64,000 nucleotides of DNA, from NCBI RefSeq assembly GCF_004795835.1, contig NZ_CP039249.1, positions 186,001-250,000 on the forward strand, in the 5' to 3' direction. The notes under the pieces are model-generated. The model saw nothing but the letters and a program-made list of their open reading frames with translations, made no database searches and was not told the origin of the DNA. The DNA is from Sphingomonas sp. PAMC26645. Lineage in GTDB: Bacteria; Pseudomonadota; Alphaproteobacteria; Sphingomonadales; Sphingomonadaceae. Of this stretch, positions 39,541 to 48,510 are shown one piece after another (position 1 is the first letter of the stretch; each line of letters opens with the position of its first letter). A program made the position numbers and the translations under genes.

Positions 39541-40575
39541 TCAGCTCGAAAATGCTTTGGAACTCATCGTCAGCTGATTACCATTTTTCGTACCGGTGCG
39601 TTGGCCGTGGTTGATCAAACTCCATACCTGATTAGGCGATGGCAACGCGGTAAAAGACTGGAAAGCTGATACCGTCCCTTCGACGTCTTCCAGAGAAACC
39701 GAATATAATCCGGTTTTATTGATCTGTCCCATGATGGACGGATACACGCTAACGACACGACCAGCATCGTACAACGCGAGCACGTAGCCGCTTGAAGCGC
39801 CATCTGATCGGTACATTCCGTATTCCGTTCGCGTGTCCCCATCGCGACACCAAGTCGTACGAACCAAAGGTTCGGACTTCGCCTCCGCATTCTTCTTGGC
39901 CGCTAGACTGCTTCCCATCAGAGACATCAGCAGATCAGCCCCGTCTGGCTTGGCCAACTTCGCCTTACCGAATGTCAGCGGCGTCGCACATCCTTTCAAC
40001 GGCGCGGCGGCGGGCGCTTCGGCGCCAACGGCTTGAGGCCAACGGATGGCCGCAATCACCTGCTGAAGACGTGCGTCCAGTTGCTCAGCGGTCAGTGTCT
40101 TGGCGCTCATTCGAACGCTGACGATCCAATCACCGACCGGCACGACTGAGAGCGCGGTGCTCCGGTATTGACCCGCAGGTGTTGCATAGACCTGGCGCAA
40201 CGACGACGCTGCCCGTGCGCCGCCGACGGCGAAAGCGATCGGATCGGCGGTTGCAGGCGACGCGTTCTTGAAAAGGTCTCGCGCTTCCAGCGCCGTTTGC
40301 GATCGGTCGAACCAAAAGCTGACGTCAGCTATCGCGGGGTGAAAAAGGTAGATGGTAGCAAAAGCGTTCTTATCCGGCGTCTCGTACTGCGCGGCTACAT
40401 CATGCTCAGTCTGCGTCGCATCGGTGAGCGCGGTACGCGACATTTCAGCCAGTTGCGGCATTAGTATCAACCCTGTCTCGGCATGCTTCCAGCCTTTGTC
40501 CGTCGGGACCGACAAGTCCCGCGCTGCTACCGGCATTGCAAGCCCCAACGCGACAGCCATCATCAACCGCTTCAT
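39541..40575 (-). CDS. Secreted hypothetical protein
   Basis: This 344-residue protein has a clear signal peptide (MKRLMMAVALGLAMPVAA) and no further hydrophobic helix, so it should be periplasmic. No domain is recognised. Its C-terminal third has two Cys that could pair. Confidence 0.7.
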   Translation of the reverse strand: MKRLMMAVALGLAMPVAARDLSVPTDKGWKHAETGLILMPQLAEMSRTALTDATQTEHDVAAQYETPDKNAFATIYLFHPAIADVSFWFDRSQTALEARDLFKNASPATADPIAFAVGGARAASSLRQVYATPAGQYRSTALSVVPVGDWIVSVRMSAKTLTAEQLDARLQQVIAAIRWPQAVGAEAPAAAPLKGCATPLTFGKAKLAKPDGADLLMSLMGSSLAAKKNAEAKSEPLVRTTWCRDGDTRTEYGMYRSDGASSGYVLALYDAGRVVSVYPSIMGQINKTGLYSVSLEDVEGTVSAFQSFTALPSPNQVWSLINHGQRTGTKNGNQLTMSSKAFSS

Positions 40576-40671
40576 GCGCGCCCTTCCCCTATAAATTATC
40601 GTCATGATCCAGACCGGCCACGAGGACAAGCATCGCCAGAACCTTGCCCAGCGTAGCGCCATGCCCAAAAG

Positions 40672-40860
40672 TTATACTGGCAGAGGAGGCTGCCTTACCT
40701 CGATATCGAGCGACTGATAGATTGCGCTGTAGACTTGTTCGACAACCCCGCCTCTCGGGCGTCTGCCTAATCGCTCCTACGGCCGTGAGCGCCAACAGCG
40801 CCCAGCTGGGATTTTACTCGATCGGATTCGCGATTTGCTCGCTATCAGCCAAGCCATTGC
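40672..40860 (-). pseudogene. Decayed copy B3 of the small protein B family
   Basis: Translated leftward, the stretch gives EQIANPIE, a stop, then WALLALT and, in a second frame, ERLGRR..VVEQVYSAIYQSLDIEV. These match B1 and B2 (ERIADLIEQAPGWALVALT and the ARREV..H..SAL...I.VE region). An internal stop and a frameshift mark it as dead. Confidence 0.65.
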
Positions 40861-40934
40861 AGAGATCGAAAGCAATATTCTGCGGACCTATTCTTATTGG
40901 CGCGAACACGCCTTCCACCGGCGGACTGCCATAC

Positions 40935-40967
40935 GAAAAGGGCGCCCAAGTTTCCTCGGGCGCCCTT
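40935..40967 (-). terminator. Intrinsic terminator of the lipoprotein gene
   Basis: AAGGGCGCCC and GGGCGCCCTT form a 10-bp stem around a 10-base loop, followed by TTTTCG on the minus strand, about 45 bases after the stop at 41013. Confidence 0.85.
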
Positions 40968-41012
40968 CCAGTTCGAGCTGTGCTTGGGAGCGGCTCGTTC
41001 TGACTCGTGAAA

Positions 41013-41282
41013 CTAGATACCGTTCGACAGGTTCGTGTCGGGATCGTTCGTCAGCATATCGTCAGCTTGGTTCTGACCGGTTGCACGGACGGCATCCGCC
41101 TTGTTCTCGAGGCTCGCTTCGGCCGCGTCGTTACTCACGTTGTCCGCAGCGTCTTCCAGGTTATCTGCGACAGCCTCGGTGTTGGACTCGATGTTATCTG
41201 CTGCCTGTTCACGTGGGCTGGAGTTGCATGCCGACAGCGAGACAAGCCCGGCTGCCATTGCGATAACGAATGCCTTCTTCAT
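41013..41282 (-). CDS. Small lipoprotein
   Basis: This 89-residue protein has a lipobox (VSLSAC, Cys19) after a short hydrophobic leader. The mature part is an acidic, alanine/asparagine-rich helix with repeated ADN spacing. It should be anchored in a membrane. Function unknown. Confidence 0.7.
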   Translation of the reverse strand: MKKAFVIAMAAGLVSLSACNSSPREQAADNIESNTEAVADNLEDAADNVSNDAAEASLENKADAVRATGQNQADDMLTNDPDTNLSNGI

Positions 41283-41474
41283 TTTTCGATCCCCTGTCGT
41301 TCGTTATGAACTAGGCAGGTTGAAGTCCCGTGGAAGTGATTTGTTCCGTTGTGCTCCGCGACGGCGGCAGAGCCGATCTATGTTTGCCCGCGGAAAGCGT
41401 CTTTTAAATACAAATAACCAGATCCGTCTGGGTTTAGGTTGACCCCTTAGATTAGAAAGACTTCGGTTTGTTTA

Positions 41475-41492
41475 TCGGCCTGGGGAGGCCGA
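41475..41492 (+). promoter_or_regulatory. Hairpin just upstream of a ribosome binding site
   Basis: TCGGCCT GGGG AGGCCGA forms a perfect 7-bp stem five bases before the AGGAGGGG site of the gene at 41512. It may affect translation or RNA stability. Confidence 0.4.
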
Positions 41493-41511
41493 ATCAGGAG
41501 GGGTTGTTTAA

Positions 41512-42111
41512 ATGAAATATACAGTTGGCGCGTTCGTGTGCGCGCTTACCATGTCTTCGCCTGCGGTTCAGGCGCAGACCGCGCCAGTGACGACCGCAGC
41601 GACGACCTCTGGTACGTTACGCGCTGGCACCTCGGTTCCGCTTAAAATGAGCGAACCGCTGACGACACTCGGCAAGAAACTGAAGGTCGGGCAGCGTTTC
41701 CAGCTTGAGACCGCTGAGAACGTGATGATCGACGGCAACGTGGTGATACCGGCAGGCAGTCCTGCAACCGGTGAAGTCACCGAGGTCCGCAACAAGGGCA
41801 TGTGGGGCAAGTCGGGCCGTATCAACGGCCGTGTGCTCTACGTTCGCGCCAACGGTCGACAGATCCGGATGTCCGGCCAACTGGACGATAAGGGCACCAC
41901 GGGAACCGCAGCCGTGGTCGGGTCGCTCGTCATCATCCCGATCGCAGGGTTCTTTATGACTGGAACCAGCGCGAACATACCGCTGGGTACGCCTGTCACT
42001 GCATTCATCGACGAGGATGTGTCGGTTGCATTCTCTGGGGCAGCCGCGCCGATGGTCGTAGCTCCCGCCGCCGTTGTCCCGGTAGCGACGCCAGTCACTA
42101 TAAAGAAGTAA
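41512..42111 (+). CDS. Secreted hypothetical protein
   Basis: This 199-residue protein has a signal peptide and an AGTSVPLKMSEPLTTLGK step followed by a beta-rich body. It includes a hydrophobic stretch (AAVVGSLVIIPIAGFFM) near residue 140. Similar proteins occur in sphingomonads, but no function is known to me. A strong AGGAGGGG ribosome site precedes it. Confidence 0.75.
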   Translation: MKYTVGAFVCALTMSSPAVQAQTAPVTTAATTSGTLRAGTSVPLKMSEPLTTLGKKLKVGQRFQLETAENVMIDGNVVIPAGSPATGEVTEVRNKGMWGKSGRINGRVLYVRANGRQIRMSGQLDDKGTTGTAAVVGSLVIIPIAGFFMTGTSANIPLGTPVTAFIDEDVSVAFSGAAAPMVVAPAAVVPVATPVTIKK

Positions 42112-42149
42112 TAGAGCCGGCGCGGGCATATCGATCCGCGCCGGTTTGT

Positions 42150-42338
42150 TCAGACAGGCTTGGCTCCAGCCGTGCCGCACTTCGCGAACTTGCCATTCGC
42201 GCTTTTGCACCGGACAGTCTTGGTTGGCGCTTTCGGGCACTTGGCGAAGCGGCCCTTGGCGTCCTTGCATGGGGCGGCCATCGACGGCGCACCGATAAGC
42301 AACGACAGCGAGGCGGCAGCGAATAGCATATTGCGCAT
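42150..42338 (-). CDS. Secreted small protein with two cysteine repeats
   Basis: This 62-residue protein has a signal peptide (MRNMLFAAASLSLLIGAPSMA). The mature part holds two copies of CK.A.G(R/K)FAKC. Each could form one disulfide. The upstream extension to 42401 is not used. Role unknown. Confidence 0.65.
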   Translation of the reverse strand: MRNMLFAAASLSLLIGAPSMAAPCKDAKGRFAKCPKAPTKTVRCKSANGKFAKCGTAGAKPV

Positions 42339-42477
42339 GTGGAAGGTCTCCTTGCCCCTGATGGGCAACCTAAATGCTATGCCGACGGCCGCGTCGGTCA
42401 ACTTACAAACCCTTCATCAGTTTTGCGGAGCTTTCCGCTCGTCGCGCGTTGGCTGCCTACCAGATTTGGAGGTTGCC

Positions 42478-42915
42478 ATGACGGACGACAGCACGCCGAA
42501 GCCTAGCGACAATGTTCGAGTAAAATCGGGGGCTGCAGACCGGACCGAGGATGGCTTCGGCAAGGGCGAAGGCTATTCTGGCGACGAGTACGACAGCGCC
42601 GACCATGCAGCGGAGCGCCACTTGCAGAACCGTGACGGTGCTCGCAACGCCGGTGCCGACAAAGCTGCAGACGGACGCGACATCCCGCCAGAAGCCGGCA
42701 AGCGCGCCTACATCGATAACAAGACCGGGGAAGTTCACGGCAGTGGTTCGAGTGCAGGTGGCGGGAACCCCGGTGAGGACATTGACCTCGACACTTCAGA
42801 AGTGGACCTGAAGAATAACAGCAGGACGGCGTTCGAAGGCCTAGTGGCGAGGGCAGGGGGTTCAAGCTCGACCTTGCCCCTCTCCATCGCTGAAACATTC
42901 CGTCCTGCTATATGA
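42478..42915 (+). CDS. Acidic, disordered hypothetical protein
   Basis: This 145-residue protein is rich in D, E, G and S with no clear fold. The ATG follows TTGGAGG. The frame is open upstream to 42160 but crosses the opposite-strand gene. Similar stress-type low-complexity proteins are common in sphingomonads. Confidence 0.6.
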   Translation: MTDDSTPKPSDNVRVKSGAADRTEDGFGKGEGYSGDEYDSADHAAERHLQNRDGARNAGADKAADGRDIPPEAGKRAYIDNKTGEVHGSGSSAGGGNPGEDIDLDTSEVDLKNNSRTAFEGLVARAGGSSSTLPLSIAETFRPAI

Positions 42916-42951
42916 TATGGAAATGGCAGGTGTGCTGGCCTAACAAGTATT

Positions 42952-43266
42952 ATGTTCAGCGCAGATTTCGAAGCCGCGAAGACAGTTAAGCGTGGCGCGG
43001 CCCGATCAGCGATCGGCTTAGATGCTGAGCTTGATGGCTTGCGTCGCACGTTGTGCCGAGTTTCGGATATTTCAGTCAGTGGTGCACGGCTCAGGACGTA
43101 CTCCGCACTTAAGGTCGGTTCCGTCATCTGGTTGACCCGCCCGTTGGTAGGACGAGTTTCGGCAACAGTGAAATGGGCAGACGAGTACAATTCGGGCTGC
43201 CAGTTTGCCGAACCGTTGGATGCTGCGATGATCGAGGCCTTGCTGGTGGAGGCGGGGTGGAAGTAG
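42952..43266 (+). CDS. Stand-alone PilZ-domain protein
   Basis: This 104-residue protein is a single PilZ-type barrel (RVSDISVSGARLRT, then TVKWADEYNSGCQFAEPLD). The RxxxR motif is not strict (RRTLCR). It is a likely cyclic di-GMP receptor. A diguanylate cyclase lies 6 kb to the left in the same island. Confidence 0.75.
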   Translation: MFSADFEAAKTVKRGAARSAIGLDAELDGLRRTLCRVSDISVSGARLRTYSALKVGSVIWLTRPLVGRVSATVKWADEYNSGCQFAEPLDAAMIEALLVEAGWK

Positions 43267-43433
43267 CTGTCACGCTGACGGGTTTAGTGCGACCGTTCTA
43301 GCTAGCTGCGGACTACGTTTCCCAATCCGGCCCTTCTTCATCATGATCAACGCGAGCAATTGTGCTGACGAATATCAACCACCGCGGAGCGGCGCGGCCC
43401 CAACGGCCGTTGGCCAGTTATTGGAGAAACCCA

Positions 43434-43643
43434 GTGACAGAAGCTCTCAAGCATCAGGCCTTTCGCATCTCAGCAAGCGAGGGGATGGTGCTCATCGAGG
43501 CGCCTGGCGTAGTTGCGACGCTCGACGTAGATGCAGCGTCGCTCCTATCGGACCAGCTGCTCGCTGCATGTGGCATGGCCCGTCTTCAGCAGCACGCCGA
43601 GATCGGTCAGCCGTCAGAGCTCGGATTATCATTAGAGGGGTAA
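43434..43643 (+). CDS. Hypothetical protein
   Basis: A 69-residue frame from a GTG behind GGAG (TEALKHQAFRISASEGMVLI..). The frame is open from 43362 as well. It has no recognised motif. Confidence 0.45.
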   Translation: MTEALKHQAFRISASEGMVLIEAPGVVATLDVDAASLLSDQLLAACGMARLQQHAEIGQPSELGLSLEG

Positions 43644-43769
43644 CCAGGCCCTAACTGAGGATCCTGGTGGTGCCTACCCGCAAGCGGAGAGAACGTTCGA
43701 CGTCAGCTCGGCCAATCTTGAGATCATCTGCTCTTACAGGCGCCGCCGCCGCATAGGAACTTATCACCT

Positions 43770-43997
43770 GTGGTAGATGAAGCCGCGGATCTTGAGCAGG
43801 TCGACTTTCATGCGCTTGACCCCGGCATCTATGCTCCTAGCGGAAGTGTCGCAACCGCACTTCAAAACGCGATAGCAACTCGGCAGTTGAAATCATTGTT
43901 CAAGACCGAGATAATGAAACTTCGGACGGCGTACGCAGATCTCCACCATCAACTCAGAAGTGCCTGCCCCATCGCCATTGCCATGCTCGGCCAATGA
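43770..43997 (+). CDS. Possible small protein
   Basis: A 75-residue frame from a GTG; no strong ribosome site and no motif. It lies just before the 244-residue gene. Confidence 0.3.
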   Translation: MVDEAADLEQVDFHALDPGIYAPSGSVATALQNAIATRQLKSLFKTEIMKLRTAYADLHHQLRSACPIAIAMLGQ

Positions 43998-44012
43998 ATC
44001 TGGAGGAATGAG

Positions 44013-44747
44013 ATGCTGGATGATGATCGCGTCGATACCGTCAAGCGGCTGCTGTTCGATTACGTGAAGAGTCCATCTCTGCGGCACATCAAAGACCCTT
44101 ACATGCTGATCAAGCTGGCGCAGGACATCGTCAAGAAGCTCGATCGGGGTAACTCGGCCTGGACGAAGTGGAACGGTCCTCGCGAGCAGCTCGTCGAGTC
44201 CGCCACCGCCTGCTGGATCCCGATCGGCGACCTGCAGGACCATCTAAACCGCATGGAAGGGCCGAAGCTGTCGTTCAGCGACGTGGAGCAACGCCTGAAG
44301 GCCTTCGCTGATGAACGCTACAGCGAGTACCCGCGCGATGAACTGCAAGAGGGCTGCCTCGCCGTTTACGGAGCTGAGAAGGCGCTGGGGACCGAGATGC
44401 CCGCCATCGTTGGCGTGTTGCGGGATCACATCGAGAAGGAGGAAGAGCGACTTCGCCTGGAACAGGACGCGCATTTTCGACAACTCAGGGAAGCAGAAGC
44501 GGCCGCCGCCGAGCAACGCCTTCTGTCTGGCGCGGACTGCAAGTGGACGCCGCAGCAAGGGAGCAAGGACGTTTTCTGTCGAGTGAGCGGGCGGCTTTTC
44601 CGGCTTACGACCACGACCGACAAACGGGTCGAACTGTATCGGTCAGAAAATCTGGAAGCGGGAAAGGGAACGCTGTTGGGCAAATACCTGAAACGGGGCG
44701 ACGCGACCAAGGCAGTCGCCCAGATCGCGTATCAACCGGAGTTTTAG
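44013..44747 (+). CDS. Hypothetical protein with coiled-coil centre
   Basis: This 244-residue protein has a TGGAGGA ribosome site. Residues ~125-165 look like a charged coiled coil (HIEKEEERLRLEQDAHFRQL), and the C-terminus has CKWTPQQGSKDVFCRVSGRLF with two cysteines. It stands ~100 bases upstream of the HARE-HTH nuclease gene and may belong with it. No family is recognised. Confidence 0.65.
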   Translation: MLDDDRVDTVKRLLFDYVKSPSLRHIKDPYMLIKLAQDIVKKLDRGNSAWTKWNGPREQLVESATACWIPIGDLQDHLNRMEGPKLSFSDVEQRLKAFADERYSEYPRDELQEGCLAVYGAEKALGTEMPAIVGVLRDHIEKEEERLRLEQDAHFRQLREAEAAAAEQRLLSGADCKWTPQQGSKDVFCRVSGRLFRLTTTTDKRVELYRSENLEAGKGTLLGKYLKRGDATKAVAQIAYQPEF

Positions 44748-44850
44748 ACGATCCAGCTATCTGCTCCCTGTCTGGGCAAGCTTGCACTTGCCGCATCGAA
44801 ACGCAACTGTCGGCAAAGTGGCTGATGTGGCTGCAACGAAGGGGGGCTAC

Positions 44851-45648
44851 GTGCCGAAGCTGAACCGAAAGCAGATACAGGAACAGGCTATAGCCGTGCT
44901 GCAGGGTGCACACGGCGGCATTCGCTGGAGCGAGCTATTAAAGGCTGTCGTGCAAACGAGCCCGGAGACGCCGCAGAACAGCATTCATGGCGGCATACAT
45001 AACCTGCTGAAGACGGACGGCCGTATCGAGAAAATCGCGAAGGGGACGTACCGCTGGGCTGAGTTGAGCGATGCCGGAGATAGTGCGGCAATTGCACAGG
45101 ACGAGGCCGTTGCGCAGACACCGGTGCAGGTTGAGACAGCCGACCACACGCTCGTGACGTATGTCGAAGCAGACTTTTATCAGAGCTTCGCCGATTGGCT
45201 TGTCGACGTAGCGGAGGAGGTGAACGCCGCGGTGGCGCTGGGCGGCAGTGTTCTAAGGGGTAAGTGGGGAACCCCAGACGTGATCGGGGTGCTCAAGCCA
45301 CGCACTCAGGACATGCTCAAGTTCGAGCCACAGATAGTGTCGGCGGAGATCAAGATCGACCCCAACCAGCCCGTGGTCGCGTTCGGGCAGGCCGTCGCGT
45401 ATCGGTTGTTCAGCCACAAGAGCTACATTGTCGTGCCCAGTACAACCGGCGAGGACGACATGGGCCGACTTAAGGCACTTTGCTCGATCCACGGCGTAGG
45501 GTTGGTGACGTTCACGCTCGACAAGGCGGCGCCGGACTACACAACGCTTGTGCTGCCGCAGCAGGCCAGCCCGGACATGTTCTACGCCAATCAGATGTTG
45601 CGGCGCTTGTTAGCCGCAGAACCGACCGCCTTCGAACGACTCTTTTAG
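44851..45648 (+). CDS. HARE-HTH / PD-(D/E)XK nuclease-like protein
   Basis: The N-terminal ~70 residues (QEQAIAVLQG..GGIRWSELLKAV, GGIHNLLKTDGRIEKIAKGTYRW) fit a HARE-HTH, a DNA-recognising winged helix known from restriction enzymes. The C-terminal part has D143 in GTPDVIG, ExK at E166-K168 (SAEIKID) and a FGQAVAYRLF helix, the PD-(D/E)XK nuclease pattern. It is probably a modification-sensing or stand-alone restriction nuclease. The GTG at 44851, behind AAGGGGGG, is preferred to the TTG at 44782. It lies immediately left of the type I restriction operon. Confidence 0.65.
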   Translation: MPKLNRKQIQEQAIAVLQGAHGGIRWSELLKAVVQTSPETPQNSIHGGIHNLLKTDGRIEKIAKGTYRWAELSDAGDSAAIAQDEAVAQTPVQVETADHTLVTYVEADFYQSFADWLVDVAEEVNAAVALGGSVLRGKWGTPDVIGVLKPRTQDMLKFEPQIVSAEIKIDPNQPVVAFGQAVAYRLFSHKSYIVVPSTTGEDDMGRLKALCSIHGVGLVTFTLDKAAPDYTTLVLPQQASPDMFYANQMLRRLLAAEPTAFERLF

Positions 45649-45981
45649 GCGACGACTGTGGACCGGCGCCGAAGCTGGACCCCGACAGGTTTCGCCTAAA
45701 CCATCGGGTCTGCGTCTAGCCTATAGAGCCTAAGGGTCCCCACTTCGGCACCGATCATGATCCGATCGCGATCCCATTTTTCTAAAACATCGTAGCTAGT
45801 TGCGCCGGTTGAAGGCGGCGGCCTGCTTCGGCGCTGATCGACAGTGCAAGGTTGTGGAATAGTAAGCAAACTAACTCGTCGCTGTCGAAAAACGTGGTTT
45901 AGGGCCTAATTTCGCTGTGCATGCTCCCAAGCTACCCCTACCGGAAAAACGAATGAGCGATGAACGGAAGCGGGGAACTTC
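45649..45981. other. Gap before hsdR
   Basis: No gene, strong hairpin or repeat is seen. It should hold the restriction operon promoter. Confidence 0.35.
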
Positions 45982-48510
45982 GTGAAAGCCAACGAGGCTA
46001 CGGCTAGGATTAAGATAAATCGGCTACTTGAGGAGGCCGGATGGCGCTTCTTGGACGACGCGATGGGGCACGCCAATATCGTGTTGGAGCCGAACACAAA
46101 AATCACCGAAATGCAGATCAACGCTCTTGGCGAAGATTTCGAGACTACCAAAAACGGGTTCATCGACTTTCTGCTACTTGATCAGGATGGCCGCCCCCTA
46201 ATCGTACTCGAAGCCAAGTCTGAGGCGAAAAATCCGCTTTCTGCTAAAGAGCAAGCACGCCGATACGCGCGGGAGCAAAATGCTCGCTTCGTAATTCTTT
46301 CTAACGGCAACATCCATTATCTCTGGGACTTGAAGCAGGGCAACCCGAGCGTAATCACTAAGTTTCCAAGCCAAGCCGAAATCAGGGATCATCACGCCTT
46401 CCAGCCTGACGCCGAACGCTTGTCCAGCGAGGTCGTTGATCGCGATTATATCGCCCTCACCCAGATGCCCGGATACCTAAACGAAGCCGGATGGAAGAAC
46501 GAGGCCGAACGTCCGGCTTTCATCGAGAGAACTAAGCTGCGGTTTTTGCGAGATTATCAGAAGAAAGCGGTCCATGCTGTCCAGCGCGCCGCGAATAAGG
46601 GAGCCGTGCGCTTTCTATTCGAAATGGCAACTGGCACCGGCAAAACGCTTACCTCAGCGGCGATCATCAAGCTTTTCCTGAGAACCGGCAATGCGCGCAG
46701 GGTGTTGTTCCTGGTCGATCGCATAGAGCTGGAGGTACAGGCGGACAAAGCGTTCAAGGCCCTGCTTAAGAACGATTTTACTTGTGTAATCTACAAAGAG
46801 CGGCGCGGGGATTGGCGCAAAGCAGATATCGTGGTCACGACCGTCCAGTCACTGCTGTTCAACGATAAATTCCGTCGGTTTTTTGCCCCGACAGATTTCG
46901 ACCTCGTCATCTCGGACGAAGCGCACCGCTCGATCGGCGGCAACGCCCGCGCAGTGTTCGAATATTTCGTTGGCTTTAAGCTCGGCCTCACCGCCACACC
47001 CAAGGATTACCTGAAGCAATCAAAAAGCAGCATGGCAACACGCGATCCTCGGGATACCGAACGCCGGCTGATGCTGGACACGTATCGAATCTTCGGATGC
47101 GAAGGCAACGACCCGACTTTCCGCTATGCGCTGGTGGACGGCGTGCGGGAGGGATTCCTGATCAACCCCTATGTCATTGACGCCCGAACCGAGATCACGA
47201 CCCAGCTGCTCTCAGATGAGGGGTTTGTAGTTGAAACAACGGACGACAACGGGAACGAAACCAAGGAAGCGTTCGCCGGGAAGGACTTCGAGAAGAAGTT
47301 CTTCGCTGATGCCACCAACGATGTTTTCTGCGAAACATTCCTCAAGCACGGCCTGCACGATCCGGTGACGAGCGAGTTCGGCAAGGCCATCGTCTTCGCC
47401 GTGAGCCAGAACCATGCGGCCAAGGTTGCTCAGGTTCTGAACGAAATGGCCGAAGCAATATGGCCTGGAAGATACCAATCTGACTTCGCAATGCAGGTCA
47501 CCAGCGAAGTCATGAACGCGCAGACCATGACAGTGCAGTTCGCCAATAATAACCTTGCCGGGCGCAGCAACTTCAATGAAAGCTATGTCACCTCACGGGC
47601 GCGGGTCTGCGTCACCGTCGGCATGATGACGACTGGCTACGATTGCCCAGACATTCTGAACCTGGCGATGATGCGGCCGATCTTCAGCCCTTCGGACTTC
47701 GTGCAAATGAAAGGACGCGGCACTCGCAAACATTGGTTCGCACAGGAGATGCGAGACCCCGTGCGCAAGGCGGAGCTCGCCGGGCTCGAAAAGACCCAGT
47801 TCCGCCTGTTCGATTTTTTTGCCAATTGCGAATATTTTGAGGAAAAATTCAACTATAACGAAGAACTTCGGCTGCCTAAGATCGGTGCGGAGCCGTTTGC
47901 GTCGGGCGTCCAGTCCCCGGCGCGGACATTCAAGGGCTTCGAGACTTTCCAGCCCGATGCCATCGCAAGCCACAACGAGCAGCAGATCGGCATCGAGGGT
48001 ATGCGCGTGGACCGCGAGCTCTTCCAGAAGTTCGAGGACATGGCCCTCGCCGATGCGGCGCTGAGCGCAATGGTCGAACAGCAGAATTGGGAAGCCGCAA
48101 CCCGTCGGGTGATCGAGCATCTGTTCGACAAGCCGGATGAGTTTTTCAGCCTTGAAAAGCTGCGACGCGCGGCCGGTTTGGACCGCCGTCTTACAGTACG
48201 CGAAATCGTCGAGAAGGCATTCGGCCACATCCCGCGCTTTAAATCCAAGGACGAGCTGATCGACGACGAATTCCAGAAATTTCTGCTCGATCAGAAGCCT
48301 GAACAGGCCGATCGCATCGCCCAGATGCGCTATTATTTCGAGGCCTACATCAAGGACGCCAGCGTCCGCAAAACCATCGACGACGGCCATTTTGCCGCAC
48401 TCAACGTCAACCCCCGCTTCCGGACGTCCGATCTGCGTGCGGTCCCCAATGAATGGCGCAGGGGCATCCCGGAATACATCAAGGACTATGTGTCCCTTAA
48501 GTCTGGTTAA
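45982..48510 (+). CDS. hsdR: Type I restriction enzyme R subunit
   Basis: HsdR is the translocase and nuclease of a type I system. The 842-residue protein has an N-terminal nuclease (D62 in GFIDFL; E77 and K79 in IVLEAK), a helicase with Walker A ATGTGKT (K221), DEAH box, and a QMKGRGTR motif VI. The start is a GTG. The C-terminus runs to a typical EYIKDYVSL end, then into a few junction residues. It is followed directly by a broken methylase gene. Confidence 0.92.
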   Translation: MKANEATARIKINRLLEEAGWRFLDDAMGHANIVLEPNTKITEMQINALGEDFETTKNGFIDFLLLDQDGRPLIVLEAKSEAKNPLSAKEQARRYAREQNARFVILSNGNIHYLWDLKQGNPSVITKFPSQAEIRDHHAFQPDAERLSSEVVDRDYIALTQMPGYLNEAGWKNEAERPAFIERTKLRFLRDYQKKAVHAVQRAANKGAVRFLFEMATGTGKTLTSAAIIKLFLRTGNARRVLFLVDRIELEVQADKAFKALLKNDFTCVIYKERRGDWRKADIVVTTVQSLLFNDKFRRFFAPTDFDLVISDEAHRSIGGNARAVFEYFVGFKLGLTATPKDYLKQSKSSMATRDPRDTERRLMLDTYRIFGCEGNDPTFRYALVDGVREGFLINPYVIDARTEITTQLLSDEGFVVETTDDNGNETKEAFAGKDFEKKFFADATNDVFCETFLKHGLHDPVTSEFGKAIVFAVSQNHAAKVAQVLNEMAEAIWPGRYQSDFAMQVTSEVMNAQTMTVQFANNNLAGRSNFNESYVTSRARVCVTVGMMTTGYDCPDILNLAMMRPIFSPSDFVQMKGRGTRKHWFAQEMRDPVRKAELAGLEKTQFRLFDFFANCEYFEEKFNYNEELRLPKIGAEPFASGVQSPARTFKGFETFQPDAIASHNEQQIGIEGMRVDRELFQKFEDMALADAALSAMVEQQNWEAATRRVIEHLFDKPDEFFSLEKLRRAAGLDRRLTVREIVEKAFGHIPRFKSKDELIDDEFQKFLLDQKPEQADRIAQMRYYFEAYIKDASVRKTIDDGHFAALNVNPRFRTSDLRAVPNEWRRGIPEYIKDYVSLKSG

